From contig CAZKQJ010000006.1 in NCBI GenBank assembly GCA_964554875.1, positions 1 to 64,000 of the forward strand: a stretch of 64,000 bases of DNA, read 5' to 3'. Source of the DNA: Marispirochaeta sp964554875. Lineage in GTDB: Bacteria; Spirochaetota; Spirochaetia; JC444; Marispirochaetaceae. The translations under genes were made by a program, and so were the position numbers. This document shows positions 1 to 7,964 of this stretch, piece by piece (the stretch's first letter is position 1; the number at the start of each line of letters is the position of its first letter). The notes below the pieces were generated by a model, which did no database searches, was not told the origin of the DNA, and saw nothing but the letters and a program-made list of their open reading frames with translations.

Positions 1-55
1 CATCGATTGACTCCTGAAAGGCAGATTGCCCGGGAATGCGGGAAAGAATCAAGGT

Positions 56-203
56 TAGTGTTCAGAATCGTGGGGATGAGTTGAGGGCAAGCCCTCTGCT
101 AATCAGGATTTACGGGAAATTTCTTTAATTTTCCGGCTTTTTTCCTTTTTGCCGGGAATTTCAGCGGGTTAAAGGATATCCATCCCCACGATTCTGAACA
201 CTA
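56..203. repeat. MITE-like element, copy 1
   Basis: A 148-bp segment bounded by perfect 23-bp inverted repeats at 56-78 and 181-203, outer sequence TAGTGTTCAGAATCGTGG. It contains no ORF. A second element of 151 bp at 23309-23459 has the same core terminus (GAATCGTGGGGAT) and a similar T/C-rich block followed by CCTTTTTGC near its middle. Both copies have TA at each outer end, the target dinucleotide of IS630/Tc1-type elements, so a non-autonomous relative is inferred. The right end lies about 87 bp upstream of the likely ATPase start and could carry its promoter. Confidence 0.7.
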
Positions 204-289
204 CAAAAATGGAGAGTCTGATTCCGAATTTGCTGCGTTTTTGGAATCAGCGTTTCCATTTCGGCAGAAAATGCGGTATATTATACTCC

Positions 290-1453
290 ATGAGATATAT
301 CGAACGCCAGGTTCCGGAGGAAAATGCGGGGGGAAGTTACTTTTTATTCGGTCCCCGGGGTACCGGGAAATCCCTCTGGCTGAAGCACCGTTACCCGCAG
401 GCTGTATTTATCGATCTGCTCATGCCTGATACCCGCAGACAACTTGAAGCCCGACCTGAAAGGCTTCGCGAGATTGTTGAAGGTGCTGGAAAGAACAGAA
501 TATTCATAATCGATGAGATTCAGAAGGTTCCGGAGATCCTCAGTCTGGTACATCTTTTGCTGGAGGAAAACAAACAGCGGCAGTTCATTCTCACAGGATC
601 AAGCTCAAGAAAACTGAAAAGAGAGGGGGTGGATCTGCTTGCCGGACGGGCGACACTAAGGAGTTTTCATCCCTTTTTACTGAGCGAACTGGGGGACGAA
701 TACCCGGCTGAAGAGGCGCTGCAGACAGGACTTATTCCTCTGGTCATCGACAGCCCCCGTCCAGGGGAGGTTCTGCGCAGTTATATCGACCTCTATTTAA
801 AGGAGGAGATACAGCAGGAAGGTCTGGTCAGAAATATTGGGGCCTTCTCCCGGGTCCTGGAGACCTTGAGTTTCTCCCATGCATCGGTACTGAACCAGTC
901 CGAAGTAGCCCGGGAAGCAGAAGTTGAACGAAAAACAGTCTCCGGTTATATCGAGATAATAGAGCAGATGATGCTGTCTCGCAGGCTGCCTGTTTTCTCC
1001 AAGCGCGCCAAGCGACAGCTGATCAAACATGAGAAGTTCTATTTCTTTGATGCCGGCGTGTTTCGTGAATTGCGCCCCAAGGGCCCCCTGGATCGGACTG
1101 CCGAAATAGACGGATTGGCGCTGGAAGGATTGGTAATGCAGCATCTGCATGCCTGGGCGGATTACTCCCGTCGAGACTGCAGAATCTACTACTGGCGGAC
1201 AAAATCGGGAACCGAGGTTGATTTTGTCCTGTACGGCCAGAATACCTTTGCGGCGATTGAAGTGAAGAATTCCCGACAGGTGCACAGTAAGGGCCTTAAA
1301 GGCTTGAAGGCATTTACAGAGGATTATCCGGAAGCTCAGCCTCTTCTGCTGTACCGCGGAAAGGAAACCCTGAAAATTGACGGCATTATGTGTATCCCCT
1401 GGCAGAGTTTCCTGGAAAACCTCAGGGCCGGGAGTCCTCTTTATACAGAATGA
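290..1453 (+). CDS. AAA ATPase with DUF4143 C-terminal domain
   Basis: ATP-binding protein of the widespread AAA_14/DUF4143 family, 387 aa from this start. The Walker A motif GPRGTGKS is at residues 21-28 and a Walker B-like IIDEIQK follows near residue 70. The C-terminal part has the YYWRTKSGTEVDFVL and AIEVKNS signatures typical of DUF4143, which resembles a PD-(D/E)XK nuclease-like fold. An in-frame ATG at 209 would add 27 residues with no family similarity, so the ATG at 290 is preferred. The last 32 bases overlap the 3' end of the convergent symporter gene. The family's role is not established; these genes are common in accessory regions and often transferred. Confidence 0.85.
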   Translation: MRYIERQVPEENAGGSYFLFGPRGTGKSLWLKHRYPQAVFIDLLMPDTRRQLEARPERLREIVEGAGKNRIFIIDEIQKVPEILSLVHLLLEENKQRQFILTGSSSRKLKREGVDLLAGRATLRSFHPFLLSELGDEYPAEEALQTGLIPLVIDSPRPGEVLRSYIDLYLKEEIQQEGLVRNIGAFSRVLETLSFSHASVLNQSEVAREAEVERKTVSGYIEIIEQMMLSRRLPVFSKRAKRQLIKHEKFYFFDAGVFRELRPKGPLDRTAEIDGLALEGLVMQHLHAWADYSRRDCRIYYWRTKSGTEVDFVLYGQNTFAAIEVKNSRQVHSKGLKGLKAFTEDYPEAQPLLLYRGKETLKIDGIMCIPWQSFLENLRAGSPLYTE

Positions 1454-3080
1454 TCTCCAGCCCCACCTGCCGCCTGAACTCCCTGTTCCCCATCCGGAAC
1501 ATGCAGGCAAATACTCCGGATAAGAATAGCCCCAAAAAGATAAAGTACCAGACCCATCCCGGAAGACCAAGAAAAAGTCGAGGGCTCCGATTCCAGTTCC
1601 AGAAATCCTGTCCCAGGAACAGCAGCATAAGGAACACAGCGGTCCACGTCCGCCAACGGGGATGCAGTGGGAACACTATGGAGCTGTTACCTGCCCTGTC
1701 ATTACTTACGAGACTTGTCAGGACATAGACCAGACAGGCAGCAGTAATAACAGGAACCACCGTCAAAGTCCCGGGCGCTGTGAGGATGTCGAAATAGAAA
1801 AGCAGCACCAGCAGTTCTCCGGTAAGAATACTGGCCGTCGCACCGAAGCGATTACCGCCACCCCAGTAAAGCCCACCGATGACCGTTGGGGCGAGGACAG
1901 CAAGACCATTGAAGGTTGTGCGGTTGATAAAATCCAGCAGGGTCTCAGGAGGCCTCAGAGCAATCAACAGTCCCAGTAAAGAAAGAAGCACGACAACACC
2001 ACGTCTGGCAGCGGGACTCTTCAGCCGTTTAACAGGTACCTCCAGGCTTATTATTGATGCCACGGTAAGAAGCTGGGAGTCCAGGGTAGACATAAGGGCT
2101 GCCAGCGTTCCGGTTAACAGAATGCCTCCCAGGAGAGGTCCGGTAAAGCGGGCTAACAATAGAGGAAATATTGCGTCACTCTGGGAATCTGCGAGACCGG
2201 GAATGACTGCCCGTCCAATGACCCCGATAGACACCGTGAGAAAGAAAAGCAATGTTGTAATAAGGGGGTAAAGAATGACAGTCCGTTGCAGGGCTTTTTC
2301 GTCTCGAGCGGCCATGAAGCGTTGAAACAGGTGGGGGAACATGGGATCAGCAAAGAACCATAGGACGAAGTATCCGAACCAGACACCAGGGGTAAGTATA
2401 CCGCCGCTGCCGGGGCGAGAAAGATGCCCGGGATTATCCTGCAGCAGGCTCTGATGTATCTGTCGGAATCCGCCGGATCCGGCGGTAATCAGGTAGAACG
2501 CTACCGTAGTAAAGCCTATCATCATTAGCCCCTGAACAAGATCTGTCCAGGCAATGGCACGCATTCCGCCCATGCCGACATAGAGAGCGATAAAGAGGGT
2601 GACCAGAACCGCTCCCGCCAGATACGGTATGCCGGTCATGCTGTGGAGGGATTTTCCCGCCGCAATGGTCTGAATCGCGATATACGGCAGGGTAAAGACG
2701 ACAAGCACCGCAGAGAACAGAATCTTCAGTCCCGGTGACCCGTAGCGGTCCGCAATAAAATCTCCAGGGGTAATATAGCCGCGGGACCTGGAGAGCTTGA
2801 GGATTTTTCCACCGATCAGTACAAACGAGAGGGCCATAAAACCCGTGGCATACCCCATTACCGGATAAAATGCGTAACCCATGCGATATCCGGCACCGGA
2901 GAGTCCGAAAATCGTGAAAGCGGAAAAATTACTGGCAGCCATGGTAAAAAAGAGGAGAAGCGGCGATAGACGACGCCCTGCGAGGAAGAACTCTGCCGGA
3001 GCTGCACCTGAGCCTTTCCGTGAGAAATACCCGATCCCAAGAGTAATGAGCAGATAGAGCACAATAATGAAAAACTGCAT
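1422..3080 (-). CDS. Sodium:solute symporter (SSS family)
   Basis: Predicted inner-membrane sodium-coupled symporter of the SSS/PutP family, 552 aa, with about 13-14 hydrophobic segments. The N terminus has the usual family order: a first helix, FFLAGRRLSPLLLFFTMAAS, then a serine/glycine-rich segment. The middle holds GMGGMRAIAWTDLVQG, which matches the conserved core around helices 5-6. A GTG at 3089 is possible, but AGGGGTGG sits at normal distance from the ATG at 3080. The substrate cannot be read from the sequence. It appears monocistronic and ends tail-to-tail with the ATPase gene. Confidence 0.88.
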   Translation of the reverse strand: MQFFIIVLYLLITLGIGYFSRKGSGAAPAEFFLAGRRLSPLLLFFTMAASNFSAFTIFGLSGAGYRMGYAFYPVMGYATGFMALSFVLIGGKILKLSRSRGYITPGDFIADRYGSPGLKILFSAVLVVFTLPYIAIQTIAAGKSLHSMTGIPYLAGAVLVTLFIALYVGMGGMRAIAWTDLVQGLMMIGFTTVAFYLITAGSGGFRQIHQSLLQDNPGHLSRPGSGGILTPGVWFGYFVLWFFADPMFPHLFQRFMAARDEKALQRTVILYPLITTLLFFLTVSIGVIGRAVIPGLADSQSDAIFPLLLARFTGPLLGGILLTGTLAALMSTLDSQLLTVASIISLEVPVKRLKSPAARRGVVVLLSLLGLLIALRPPETLLDFINRTTFNGLAVLAPTVIGGLYWGGGNRFGATASILTGELLVLLFYFDILTAPGTLTVVPVITAACLVYVLTSLVSNDRAGNSSIVFPLHPRWRTWTAVFLMLLFLGQDFWNWNRSPRLFLGLPGWVWYFIFLGLFLSGVFACMFRMGNREFRRQVGLEIILYKEDSRP

Positions 3081-3203
3081 AGAGACCACCCCTGTATTCT
3101 GTTTACGGGCAGGGATGGCCGCAGAAGAGGCCTGAACATTACCCGCTGTTGTCTGTTTTATACCCGGGACCGGGCTCGCGGGTCAACGCCGGGAAGAAGG
3201 CGC

Positions 3204-3659
3204 TTATAACGCATCACTTTGAAGGAGCCGAACGGTTTCGGCGTATTCCGAATCCTGCACCGCTGCGGCCAGACCCTGATCGAAAGTCACCAGAGTACCT
3301 CCCCATTTTGCAGCTAAAAGTAACAGGTAGGCATCAGTTACCTGACGGTGCCCTTGAAGCATGGATGTGGGGAGCTTTGAAAAAGCCGAAACCGGCACAT
3401 CGTCGGACCAGAACCGGTGAGACGGATGAGCTGAATATCTTTCCAGTATATTCAGAGCCTCCTCCGGGGACACCGCTTCATCGATAATACGCGGATTGGA
3501 AGATATTCTGACAAAAGCCAGCTGCGTCAGAGGAGAGGTCGCCCAGAAATCACCGTCCTGAACGACATTTTCAGCAAACCAGGAATGGGCGACACCGTGG
3601 TGGATATGGTTTGGCCATGCCAGGGCAATCAGCACATTTACATCGGGCAGAAAGATCAC
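3204..3659 (-). CDS. vapC: PIN-domain toxin, VapC-like
   Basis: PIN-domain protein of 151 aa, typical of VapC ribonuclease toxins. Likely metal-binding acidic residues are Asp6 in FLPDVNVLIALAW, an acidic residue in the central region, an Asp in RQVTDAYLLLLA near residue 109, and Asp126 in LVTFDQGL. The family cleaves RNA, usually tRNA or rRNA, when free of its antitoxin. The start codon overlaps the end of the upstream ribbon-helix-helix gene by 4 nt, so translation is coupled. The target is unknown. Confidence 0.9.
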   Translation of the reverse strand: MIFLPDVNVLIALAWPNHIHHGVAHSWFAENVVQDGDFWATSPLTQLAFVRISSNPRIIDEAVSPEEALNILERYSAHPSHRFWSDDVPVSAFSKLPTSMLQGHRQVTDAYLLLLAAKWGGTLVTFDQGLAAAVQDSEYAETVRLLQSDAL

Positions 3660-3880
3660 GCGTCATCCTCGACAGAAGCCACATCCTCGGGGGTTATTCG
3701 CCGGGAATCCTCAGCCACCGAGAAAACCGGAAGACCGTTTTTCAGGGAGTATTCCACCTTTGAGCCCAGTCCGCGCCGAATTAAAACGGAGACCGCCTGC
3801 CCCAGGGAAATCCCCCGCTCCCTGGCAATACTGCGGGCGACCTTTACAAGGTCATCGTCTATATTTATGGTGGTTCTCAT
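3656..3880 (-). CDS. vapB: Ribbon-helix-helix antitoxin, VapB-like
   Basis: Small antitoxin of 74 aa. It begins MRTTINIDDDLVKVARS, a classic ribbon-helix-helix start that would dimerise on DNA and autoregulate the operon. The C-terminal half, including ITPEDVASVEDD, is acidic and likely wraps the PIN toxin. The frame is open to 3952, but residues before the ATG at 3880 do not match the family, so the internal start is chosen. It overlaps the downstream toxin gene by 4 nt. The pair forms a complete type II toxin-antitoxin module just upstream of tRNA-Leu. Confidence 0.88.
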   Translation of the reverse strand: MRTTINIDDDLVKVARSIARERGISLGQAVSVLIRRGLGSKVEYSLKNGLPVFSVAEDSRRITPEDVASVEDDA

Positions 3881-4012
3881 ACGTAAAAAATAAGTTCCTG
3901 ATGCTTTGATGTCAAGATGCAGGCACATCAGACATCTATGATTGATCTGCACGGAGTGAGCATCTCTCTATCGGTACACGGCAAAAATGCAAGGTTTTCA
4001 AAGGTGCCATTA

Positions 4013-4041
4013 TTGACAAAAACCCGTGTTTACCATAAAAT
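4013..4041 (+). promoter_or_regulatory. Promoter of tRNA-Leu
   Basis: A consensus -35 TTGACA (4013-4018) and a near-consensus -10 TAAAAT (4036-4041) are separated by 17 bp. The expected start point is about 8 nt before the mature tRNA 5' end. The same hexamers and spacing occur in front of tRNA-Sec. Confidence 0.85.
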
Positions 4042-4055
4042 CCGCCTTACTGAAT

Positions 4056-4139
4056 GCCCAGATGGCGGAATTGGTAGACGCGCTAGATTCAGGTTCTAGT
4101 CCGGGTTACCGGGTGGAGGTTCAAGTCCTCTTCTGGGCA
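4056..4139 (+). tRNA. tRNA-Leu (anticodon CAG)
   Basis: Class II tRNA with a seven-pair acceptor stem (GCCCAGA with TCTGGGC), an A discriminator and a long variable arm. The anticodon stem CTAGA/TCTAG encloses the loop TTCAGGT, giving anticodon CAG, which reads CUG leucine codons. The T arm contains GGTTCAAGTCC. CCA is not encoded. A strong promoter precedes it and a strong hairpin terminator follows immediately. The 3' part of this gene is repeated several times downstream in partial form. Confidence 0.97.
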
Positions 4140-4178
4140 AAAAAGACCGATGACCTTTAGGTTGTCGGTCTTTTTTTG
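4140..4178 (+). terminator. Rho-independent terminator of tRNA-Leu
   Basis: Hairpin beginning directly after the tRNA: AAAAAAGACCGA pairs with TCGGTCTTTTTT, with an inner ACC/GGT helix and a run of seven T on the 3' side. Confidence 0.9.
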
Positions 4179-4275
4179 TCATTAAGAGAGGACTTGAACC
4201 TCGCTGATTTGCGCGCGCCGATCAGGCGCGGAAGTGAGGCGGGATGCCGCTGACTGCAAGGCAAGTCCTCTTCTG

Positions 4276-4375
4276 NNNNNNNNNNNNNNNNNNNNNNNNN
4301 NNNNNNNNNNNNNNNNNNNNNNNNNNNNNNNNNNNNNNNNNNNNNNNNNNNNNNNNNNNNNNNNNNNNNNNNNNN
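4276..4375. other. Assembly gap (100 N)
   Basis: Exactly 100 N, a conventional scaffold spacer of unknown true length. The 55 bases before it (4221-4275) are identical to the 55 bases after it (4376-4430). That suggests two contigs overlapping by one assembly k-mer rather than real missing sequence, or an unresolved tandem repeat. Confidence 0.97.
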
Positions 4376-4518
4376 ATCAGGCGCGGAAGTGAGGCGGGAT
4401 GCCGCTGACTGCAAGGCAAGTCCTCTTCTGCCCAGCACATTGCGTAAGCAATGTGCAAGCCCAAACTTACGAAAGGGTTTCCCGCAGGGAAATCCCGAGA
4501 GCAAGCGCAGTGGCAACG

Positions 4519-4556
4519 AAAAAAGGCTGCACTCGTTAGAGTGTGGCCTTTTTTTG
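4519..4556 (+). terminator. Terminator hairpin in the tRNA-derived array
   Basis: AAAAAAGGC(TG)CACTC pairs with GAGTG(TG)GCCTTTTTT around a GTTA loop, followed by T residues. No gene ends nearby on the plus strand, so it appears to be a duplicated or orphan tRNA terminator. Confidence 0.75.
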
Positions 4557-4715
4557 TTGGCAAGGTGGAGAGAACTTGAACCTCGTGAGAACGCGCCGAG
4601 CGGCAGCGAGGACAAGCGCCCAGGATGTGCGCGGCAGCGGCCGAGCGCGGGTCGTCGGGAGCTGACACGATGTCAGCGACCAGAGACTTCAAGTCCTCTT
4701 CTGGGCATCAAATGG

Positions 4716-4746
4716 AAAAGGCCAGTCGCAAGACTGGTCTTTTTTA
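4716..4746 (+). terminator. Terminator hairpin after a tRNA 3'-end copy
   Basis: AAAAGGCCAGTC pairs with GACTGGTCTTTT around a short loop, followed by more T residues. It directly follows the tRNA-Leu 3'-end copy at 4690-4707, as a terminator follows the real tRNA. Confidence 0.75.
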
Positions 4747-4841
4747 TTTGATAATCACGAGAGGGACTTGAACCTCCGAGTGAGCGCGGCGCGATTAGCG
4801 TCGGAAGTTCGGCAGAGATTCCGGTCGTCAGAAGTCGACTT

Positions 4842-5207
4842 TTAAACCAACGGCATTTTTCTGACCCGTATCCCCTTTTCATTTACACTTATAGCAGCTC
4901 CGCTGTCTAATTCATCAGAAACAGATTCGATAACAGACTGTATTAGAACGGACATTTCTTGTGCTTTTAAACCCTCAATCCTGATTCGAATAACGGACGG
5001 CTTATTCTTGCCTGTAGAAGCTAAAATTGTATGGAAGTCTGAATCCAAAGTGACAACGATTAAGGATTCATCAAATGCTTTCTGAATAATCTCCATATCT
5101 GTCGCTGCTGCCATTCCAATATCACCGACATGCACTGATTCAATACCGCACAGTCTCAGTTTTTCAACCGTAGAACGTGGGAGACCTTGATCTAATAAAA
5201 GTTTCAT
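4842..5207 (-). CDS. DUF5615 PIN-like toxin
   Basis: Protein of 121 aa starting MKLLLDQGLPRSTVEKLR. This is the DUF5615 signature, in which the early Asp and the later VTLDSDF pair of Asp residues form a PIN-like acidic centre. Related proteins are predicted nuclease toxins. The ATG overlaps the upstream DUF433 gene by 4 nt. Its 3' end abuts the tRNA-derived repeat array. It lies between the intact tRNA-Leu gene and a degenerate copy of its 3' half, consistent with arrival on an integrating element. Confidence 0.85.
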   Translation of the reverse strand: MKLLLDQGLPRSTVEKLRLCGIESVHVGDIGMAAATDMEIIQKAFDESLIVVTLDSDFHTILASTGKNKPSVIRIRIEGLKAQEMSVLIQSVIESVSDELDSGAAISVNEKGIRVRKMPLV

Positions 5208-5428
5208 GCCGTTTTTAGGTCGATGATCTTGTCTTCCAGGCTCGCCGCGGCAAATTCAAGGGCTTGCTTGAGATCTTGCTCTTCCAATTCCGGGAATTCA
5301 GAGAATAATTCGGCTCTATTATCATACAAAGCAAGAAGCTCCAAAACCCTTTTCACAGAAATACGCAAATTTCTTATACAAGGTTGTCCGTTTAGAATTT
5401 CCGGATTCCGAGTTATCCTATCAAACAT
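5204..5428 (-). CDS. DUF433 antitoxin-like protein
   Basis: Protein of 74 aa with the DUF433 pattern: ITRNPEILNGQPCIRNLRIS, followed by a helix-rich region ending in EEQDLKQALEFAAASL. DUF433 proteins are small winged-helix-like factors that regularly precede DUF5615 genes and are thought to be their antitoxins. The stop overlaps the downstream start (ATGA), so the two are co-translated. The upstream 70 bp are AT-rich and probably hold the promoter. Confidence 0.87.
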   Translation of the reverse strand: MFDRITRNPEILNGQPCIRNLRISVKRVLELLALYDNRAELFSEFPELEEQDLKQALEFAAASLEDKIIDLKTA

Positions 5429-5501
5429 GATTTATCCTCTTTCGTAATTATACAACAGATTGGGAAATCATGATATATGAACTACATAAGGAGACTGATA
5501 T

Positions 5502-5551
5502 AATTCAGGTTATTGTTCGGGTTACCGAGGGTAGGTTCAAGTCCCTTTCTT
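5502..5551 (+). pseudogene. Degenerate tRNA-Leu 3' half
   Basis: About 50 bases align with the anticodon loop, variable arm and T arm of tRNA-Leu at 4056-4139, at roughly 80% identity by eye. The blocks ATTCAGGTT, CGGGTTACCG and AGGTTCAAGTCC are kept. The acceptor end has degraded. It marks the far side of a segment containing the DUF433/DUF5615 pair and resembles an old attachment-site copy. Confidence 0.7.
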
Positions 5552-5580
5552 TTTAGCAAGGTAAAGAGCGTAATGTAATA

Positions 5581-7173
5581 TTATACTCTGACCACGTCGT
5601 GCTTCATATCAGATCTCCAGATTGTAGCCCGATTTTTACCGCCTGACTTGGAGGCATACATGGCCTTATCAGCCCTGTCGAGTATATCCTCCAGAGTGGA
5701 CTCGTCGCTGCCGTCATACACGATTATTCCTATGCTCAGAGTCACCGACATCTCCGCAACACTATTGATCCGCGGCGGTATGGCCGATACGTATCTCTTT
5801 GCCAGCTCGAGAGCCTGGGTCTCATCGGCCTGAAAAGGCATGACAACAAATTCGTCTCCTCCGTAGCGGGCAACGACGTCTCCGCCGCGAGATAGTTCAA
5901 CAAGGCTGCCGGCGGTTTTCCTGAGCAGGTCATCTCCCGCCAAATGACCCATATTGTCGTTCACAGCTTTGAAATTGTCCAGATCGATCAGGATCATGGA
6001 GAAGGGGGAACCGTTTCTCTGAGAACGGACGAATTCCCTCCTGGCCTGTTCGAAGAAGCTCCTGCGGTTTAACAGTCCCGTCAGAGCATCGGTGCCGGCA
6101 ATCTCTTTGAGCTGCTCATAGGCATCAGACAGCTTCTTCTCGGCATCCTTTTGCGCGGTTACGTCGTGAAAATGCAGGATAAGCCCTTCGCCCATGTTGC
6201 CGGGAGAAACCAGAGGAGCAGAGCTGATCTCATACAAACGGCCGTTCAGCCGCATCTCGACAGATCCCATGCGGTCTTTCGTGATCAGCTCACCTGCACT
6301 TTTCGACAGGCCTTCGAGGGATTGACCGATGGCTTTCAGATGGGTGACGGAAAAGATCCTCTCCGCTTCCGGATTGAGATCCAGTATCTTCTGTGAGCTG
6401 TCCAGAACCAGAACACCGCTCTTCATATTCTGGAAGACCGAATGGTACGCTACGGGAACCACATCGAAAAACCGGTACCTTAAGATGCCCAGACCTATGA
6501 GCAGCGCGCTCAGCGCAAAGAAGAGAGATGAGGGATCATAGGGTGTTATCAAGTTGATTCCCATCAGATAAAGGAGGTTCGGAACCGTGGGAAGAATGGC
6601 TGCCGTCAGAAGCAGAGAAATCCGGTACTTGTACTGTTTGGGAAACCGTACCATGGCCCGGATCAGAAGGATACTGCTGGATACAATGACTGCATAGGCG
6701 TAAATGGCCCAGATCCAGAAAAGGGGACCGTATCGGCGAGCCAGAACCCACAGTCCATTTACCTGTACAAGCTCCAACGATGTATAGAACCAGGAGTGCC
6801 AGGAAAAGGTCATCACTCCCAAAAACGAGACAGATGGAATCACGAGTAAAAAGACCTTGAGCTTCCTCCCGATCAAATGTCCGCAATTTCCGTAAACCAG
6901 GACGAAGTAGGACCAGGACATCGTCGTACCCATGACCCCCAAATAAGATAATCTCAGTAGAATCTGCTTCGCTGTGATATCTGCAAAGAATTTCAGCAGT
7001 CCGTCGCATCCTGACCACAAGGCGACAAAAAGCAGGGTGATTTTCCATATCCGGCTGCCGTGAAAGGGAGGGAATTTGTTTGTGATGACAGCCAATGCGA
7101 GAGACAGAAGACTTACGGAGAAATAAACTATTTGGAGATAATGGAATTGAAAAACCATGGTTAATTTTAGCAT
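5581..7173 (-). CDS. Diguanylate cyclase with 7TM and PAS sensor
   Basis: Predicted membrane protein of 530 aa. Residues 1 to about 220 form seven hydrophobic segments resembling the N-terminal 7TM module of some histidine kinases. A PAS domain follows (VLDSSQKILDLNPEAERIF), then a GGDEF domain. The active site RYGGDEF is near residue 440. An RGGD sequence five residues before it matches the RxxD inhibitory site, so product inhibition is likely. It should make c-di-GMP in response to an unknown signal. No EAL domain is present. It is single and followed by the pseudo-tRNA region. No clear Shine-Dalgarno sequence marks the start; an ATG at 7158 is an alternative. Confidence 0.9.
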   Translation of the reverse strand: MLKLTMVFQFHYLQIVYFSVSLLSLALAVITNKFPPFHGSRIWKITLLFVALWSGCDGLLKFFADITAKQILLRLSYLGVMGTTMSWSYFVLVYGNCGHLIGRKLKVFLLVIPSVSFLGVMTFSWHSWFYTSLELVQVNGLWVLARRYGPLFWIWAIYAYAVIVSSSILLIRAMVRFPKQYKYRISLLLTAAILPTVPNLLYLMGINLITPYDPSSLFFALSALLIGLGILRYRFFDVVPVAYHSVFQNMKSGVLVLDSSQKILDLNPEAERIFSVTHLKAIGQSLEGLSKSAGELITKDRMGSVEMRLNGRLYEISSAPLVSPGNMGEGLILHFHDVTAQKDAEKKLSDAYEQLKEIAGTDALTGLLNRRSFFEQARREFVRSQRNGSPFSMILIDLDNFKAVNDNMGHLAGDDLLRKTAGSLVELSRGGDVVARYGGDEFVVMPFQADETQALELAKRYVSAIPPRINSVAEMSVTLSIGIIVYDGSDESTLEDILDRADKAMYASKSGGKNRATIWRSDMKHDVVRV

Positions 7174-7251
7174 GGAAATCTGATATTTAAAAGCAGACTT
7201 ATTATCGCCAGAATCGACGCCTTTATTTGAAAAGTCCGGAAGCTTAATTAT

Positions 7252-7953
7252 CTATACACTGCTGCTTAATGTACTTCTGAGTCCATCCAGCTCTATTTTT
7301 CTGGTATAATGCAAATGTTTTTTCAGTCTCTCAAGAGCCAGCGTTGTGTCACCGTCCTGTATCGCTTCGGCAATCGACTGGTGCTCAAGAGCCAGCTGCT
7401 CTATGGTAGCCGGATCCCAGTATTTTTTACGGTAATCATCCTGATGAAAAAGCTGGTTTATAATCTGGCTAAAGGAGTTAAGCAGCTTGTTTCCGCTCGA
7501 ATTGAGCATAGTAGCATGGAATTCCATATCCGCTTCATCCGCAACTCTTGGATCATTTTTATTATTAAGCATTTTTTGTACACAGGATTCAAGCGCAACG
7601 ATTCCTGACGGTGTTATCCTTTTTACCACAAGCGGTATAACTGCCAGCTCTATCACAATTCGCGCTTCGATAGATTCATACAAATTGAAGTTGGATACCT
7701 GATAATTGAACTTAATATTGTTGGTTATCGCATCTGTGTCCAACTTATTGATAAATGTTCCCCTGCGAGGTGTTTTGGTAATAATACCCTGCTGAGCAAG
7801 ACCGTTTAGAACGTTTCTCACTCTGTACCTTGTTACCTGAAAGTGTTCCGCAAGCTTTTCTTCGGTTTCCACCTTGCTTCCGGGACCATTTGCATGCTCC
7901 AGGATGTATGTCTTGATTTTCTCTTCCAGGTTCTGAATATCCGTCTTAGCCAT
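7252..7953 (-). CDS. GntR/FadR-family transcriptional regulator
   Basis: Protein of 233 aa. Its N-terminal winged helix-turn-helix (EEKLAEHFQVTRYRVRNVLNGL) is followed by RRGTFI, typical of GntR proteins. The C-terminal FCD-type helical domain includes DMEFHATMLNSSGN, whose His and acidic residues usually bind metal and an acidic ligand. The frame opens at a TTG at 7968, but the ATG at 7953 has a weak GAAGCGG upstream and fits the family. It is the last gene of the TRAP-aldolase-kinase operon, so it probably senses a substrate or intermediate and represses the operon. Candidate sites lie at 13222-13345. Confidence 0.88.
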   Translation of the reverse strand: MAKTDIQNLEEKIKTYILEHANGPGSKVETEEKLAEHFQVTRYRVRNVLNGLAQQGIITKTPRRGTFINKLDTDAITNNIKFNYQVSNFNLYESIEARIVIELAVIPLVVKRITPSGIVALESCVQKMLNNKNDPRVADEADMEFHATMLNSSGNKLLNSFSQIINQLFHQDDYRKKYWDPATIEQLALEHQSIAEAIQDGDTTLALERLKKHLHYTRKIELDGLRSTLSSSV

Positions 7954-7964
7954 ACGATTCCGCT

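Larger units (their letters stand above)
4187..4841. repeat. Reiterated tRNA-Leu 3'-end/terminator modules
   Basis: About 650 bp without a convincing gene. Direct copies of the tRNA T-arm/acceptor sequence CAAGTCCTCTTCTG start at 4122 (in the tRNA), 4262, 4417 and 4690. Inverted copies of AGGACTTGAACCTC lie at 4187-4202, 4568-4584 (one change) and 4760-4776 (one insertion). Each inverted copy starts a GC-rich stretch of 60-110 nt, most of which end in a direct copy. Three terminator hairpins alternate with these blocks. A perfect hairpin with 9-bp arms sits at 4435-4456. The copy at 4690-4707 keeps the whole acceptor end (CTGGGCA). Origin is unknown; repeated integration at the tRNA, or a tRNA-derived extragenic repeat, would fit. 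Confidence 0.65.

Noticed and set aside
4389..4751. Open frames through the tRNA-derived repeat region
   Set aside because: They run through terminators and repeat copies, cross or abut the N gap, and show no protein family pattern.
4187..4841. Repeats around the tRNA as a CRISPR array or integron attC array
   Set aside because: Units are irregular in length and orientation, carry terminators and derive from the tRNA end; no cas or integrase gene is near.
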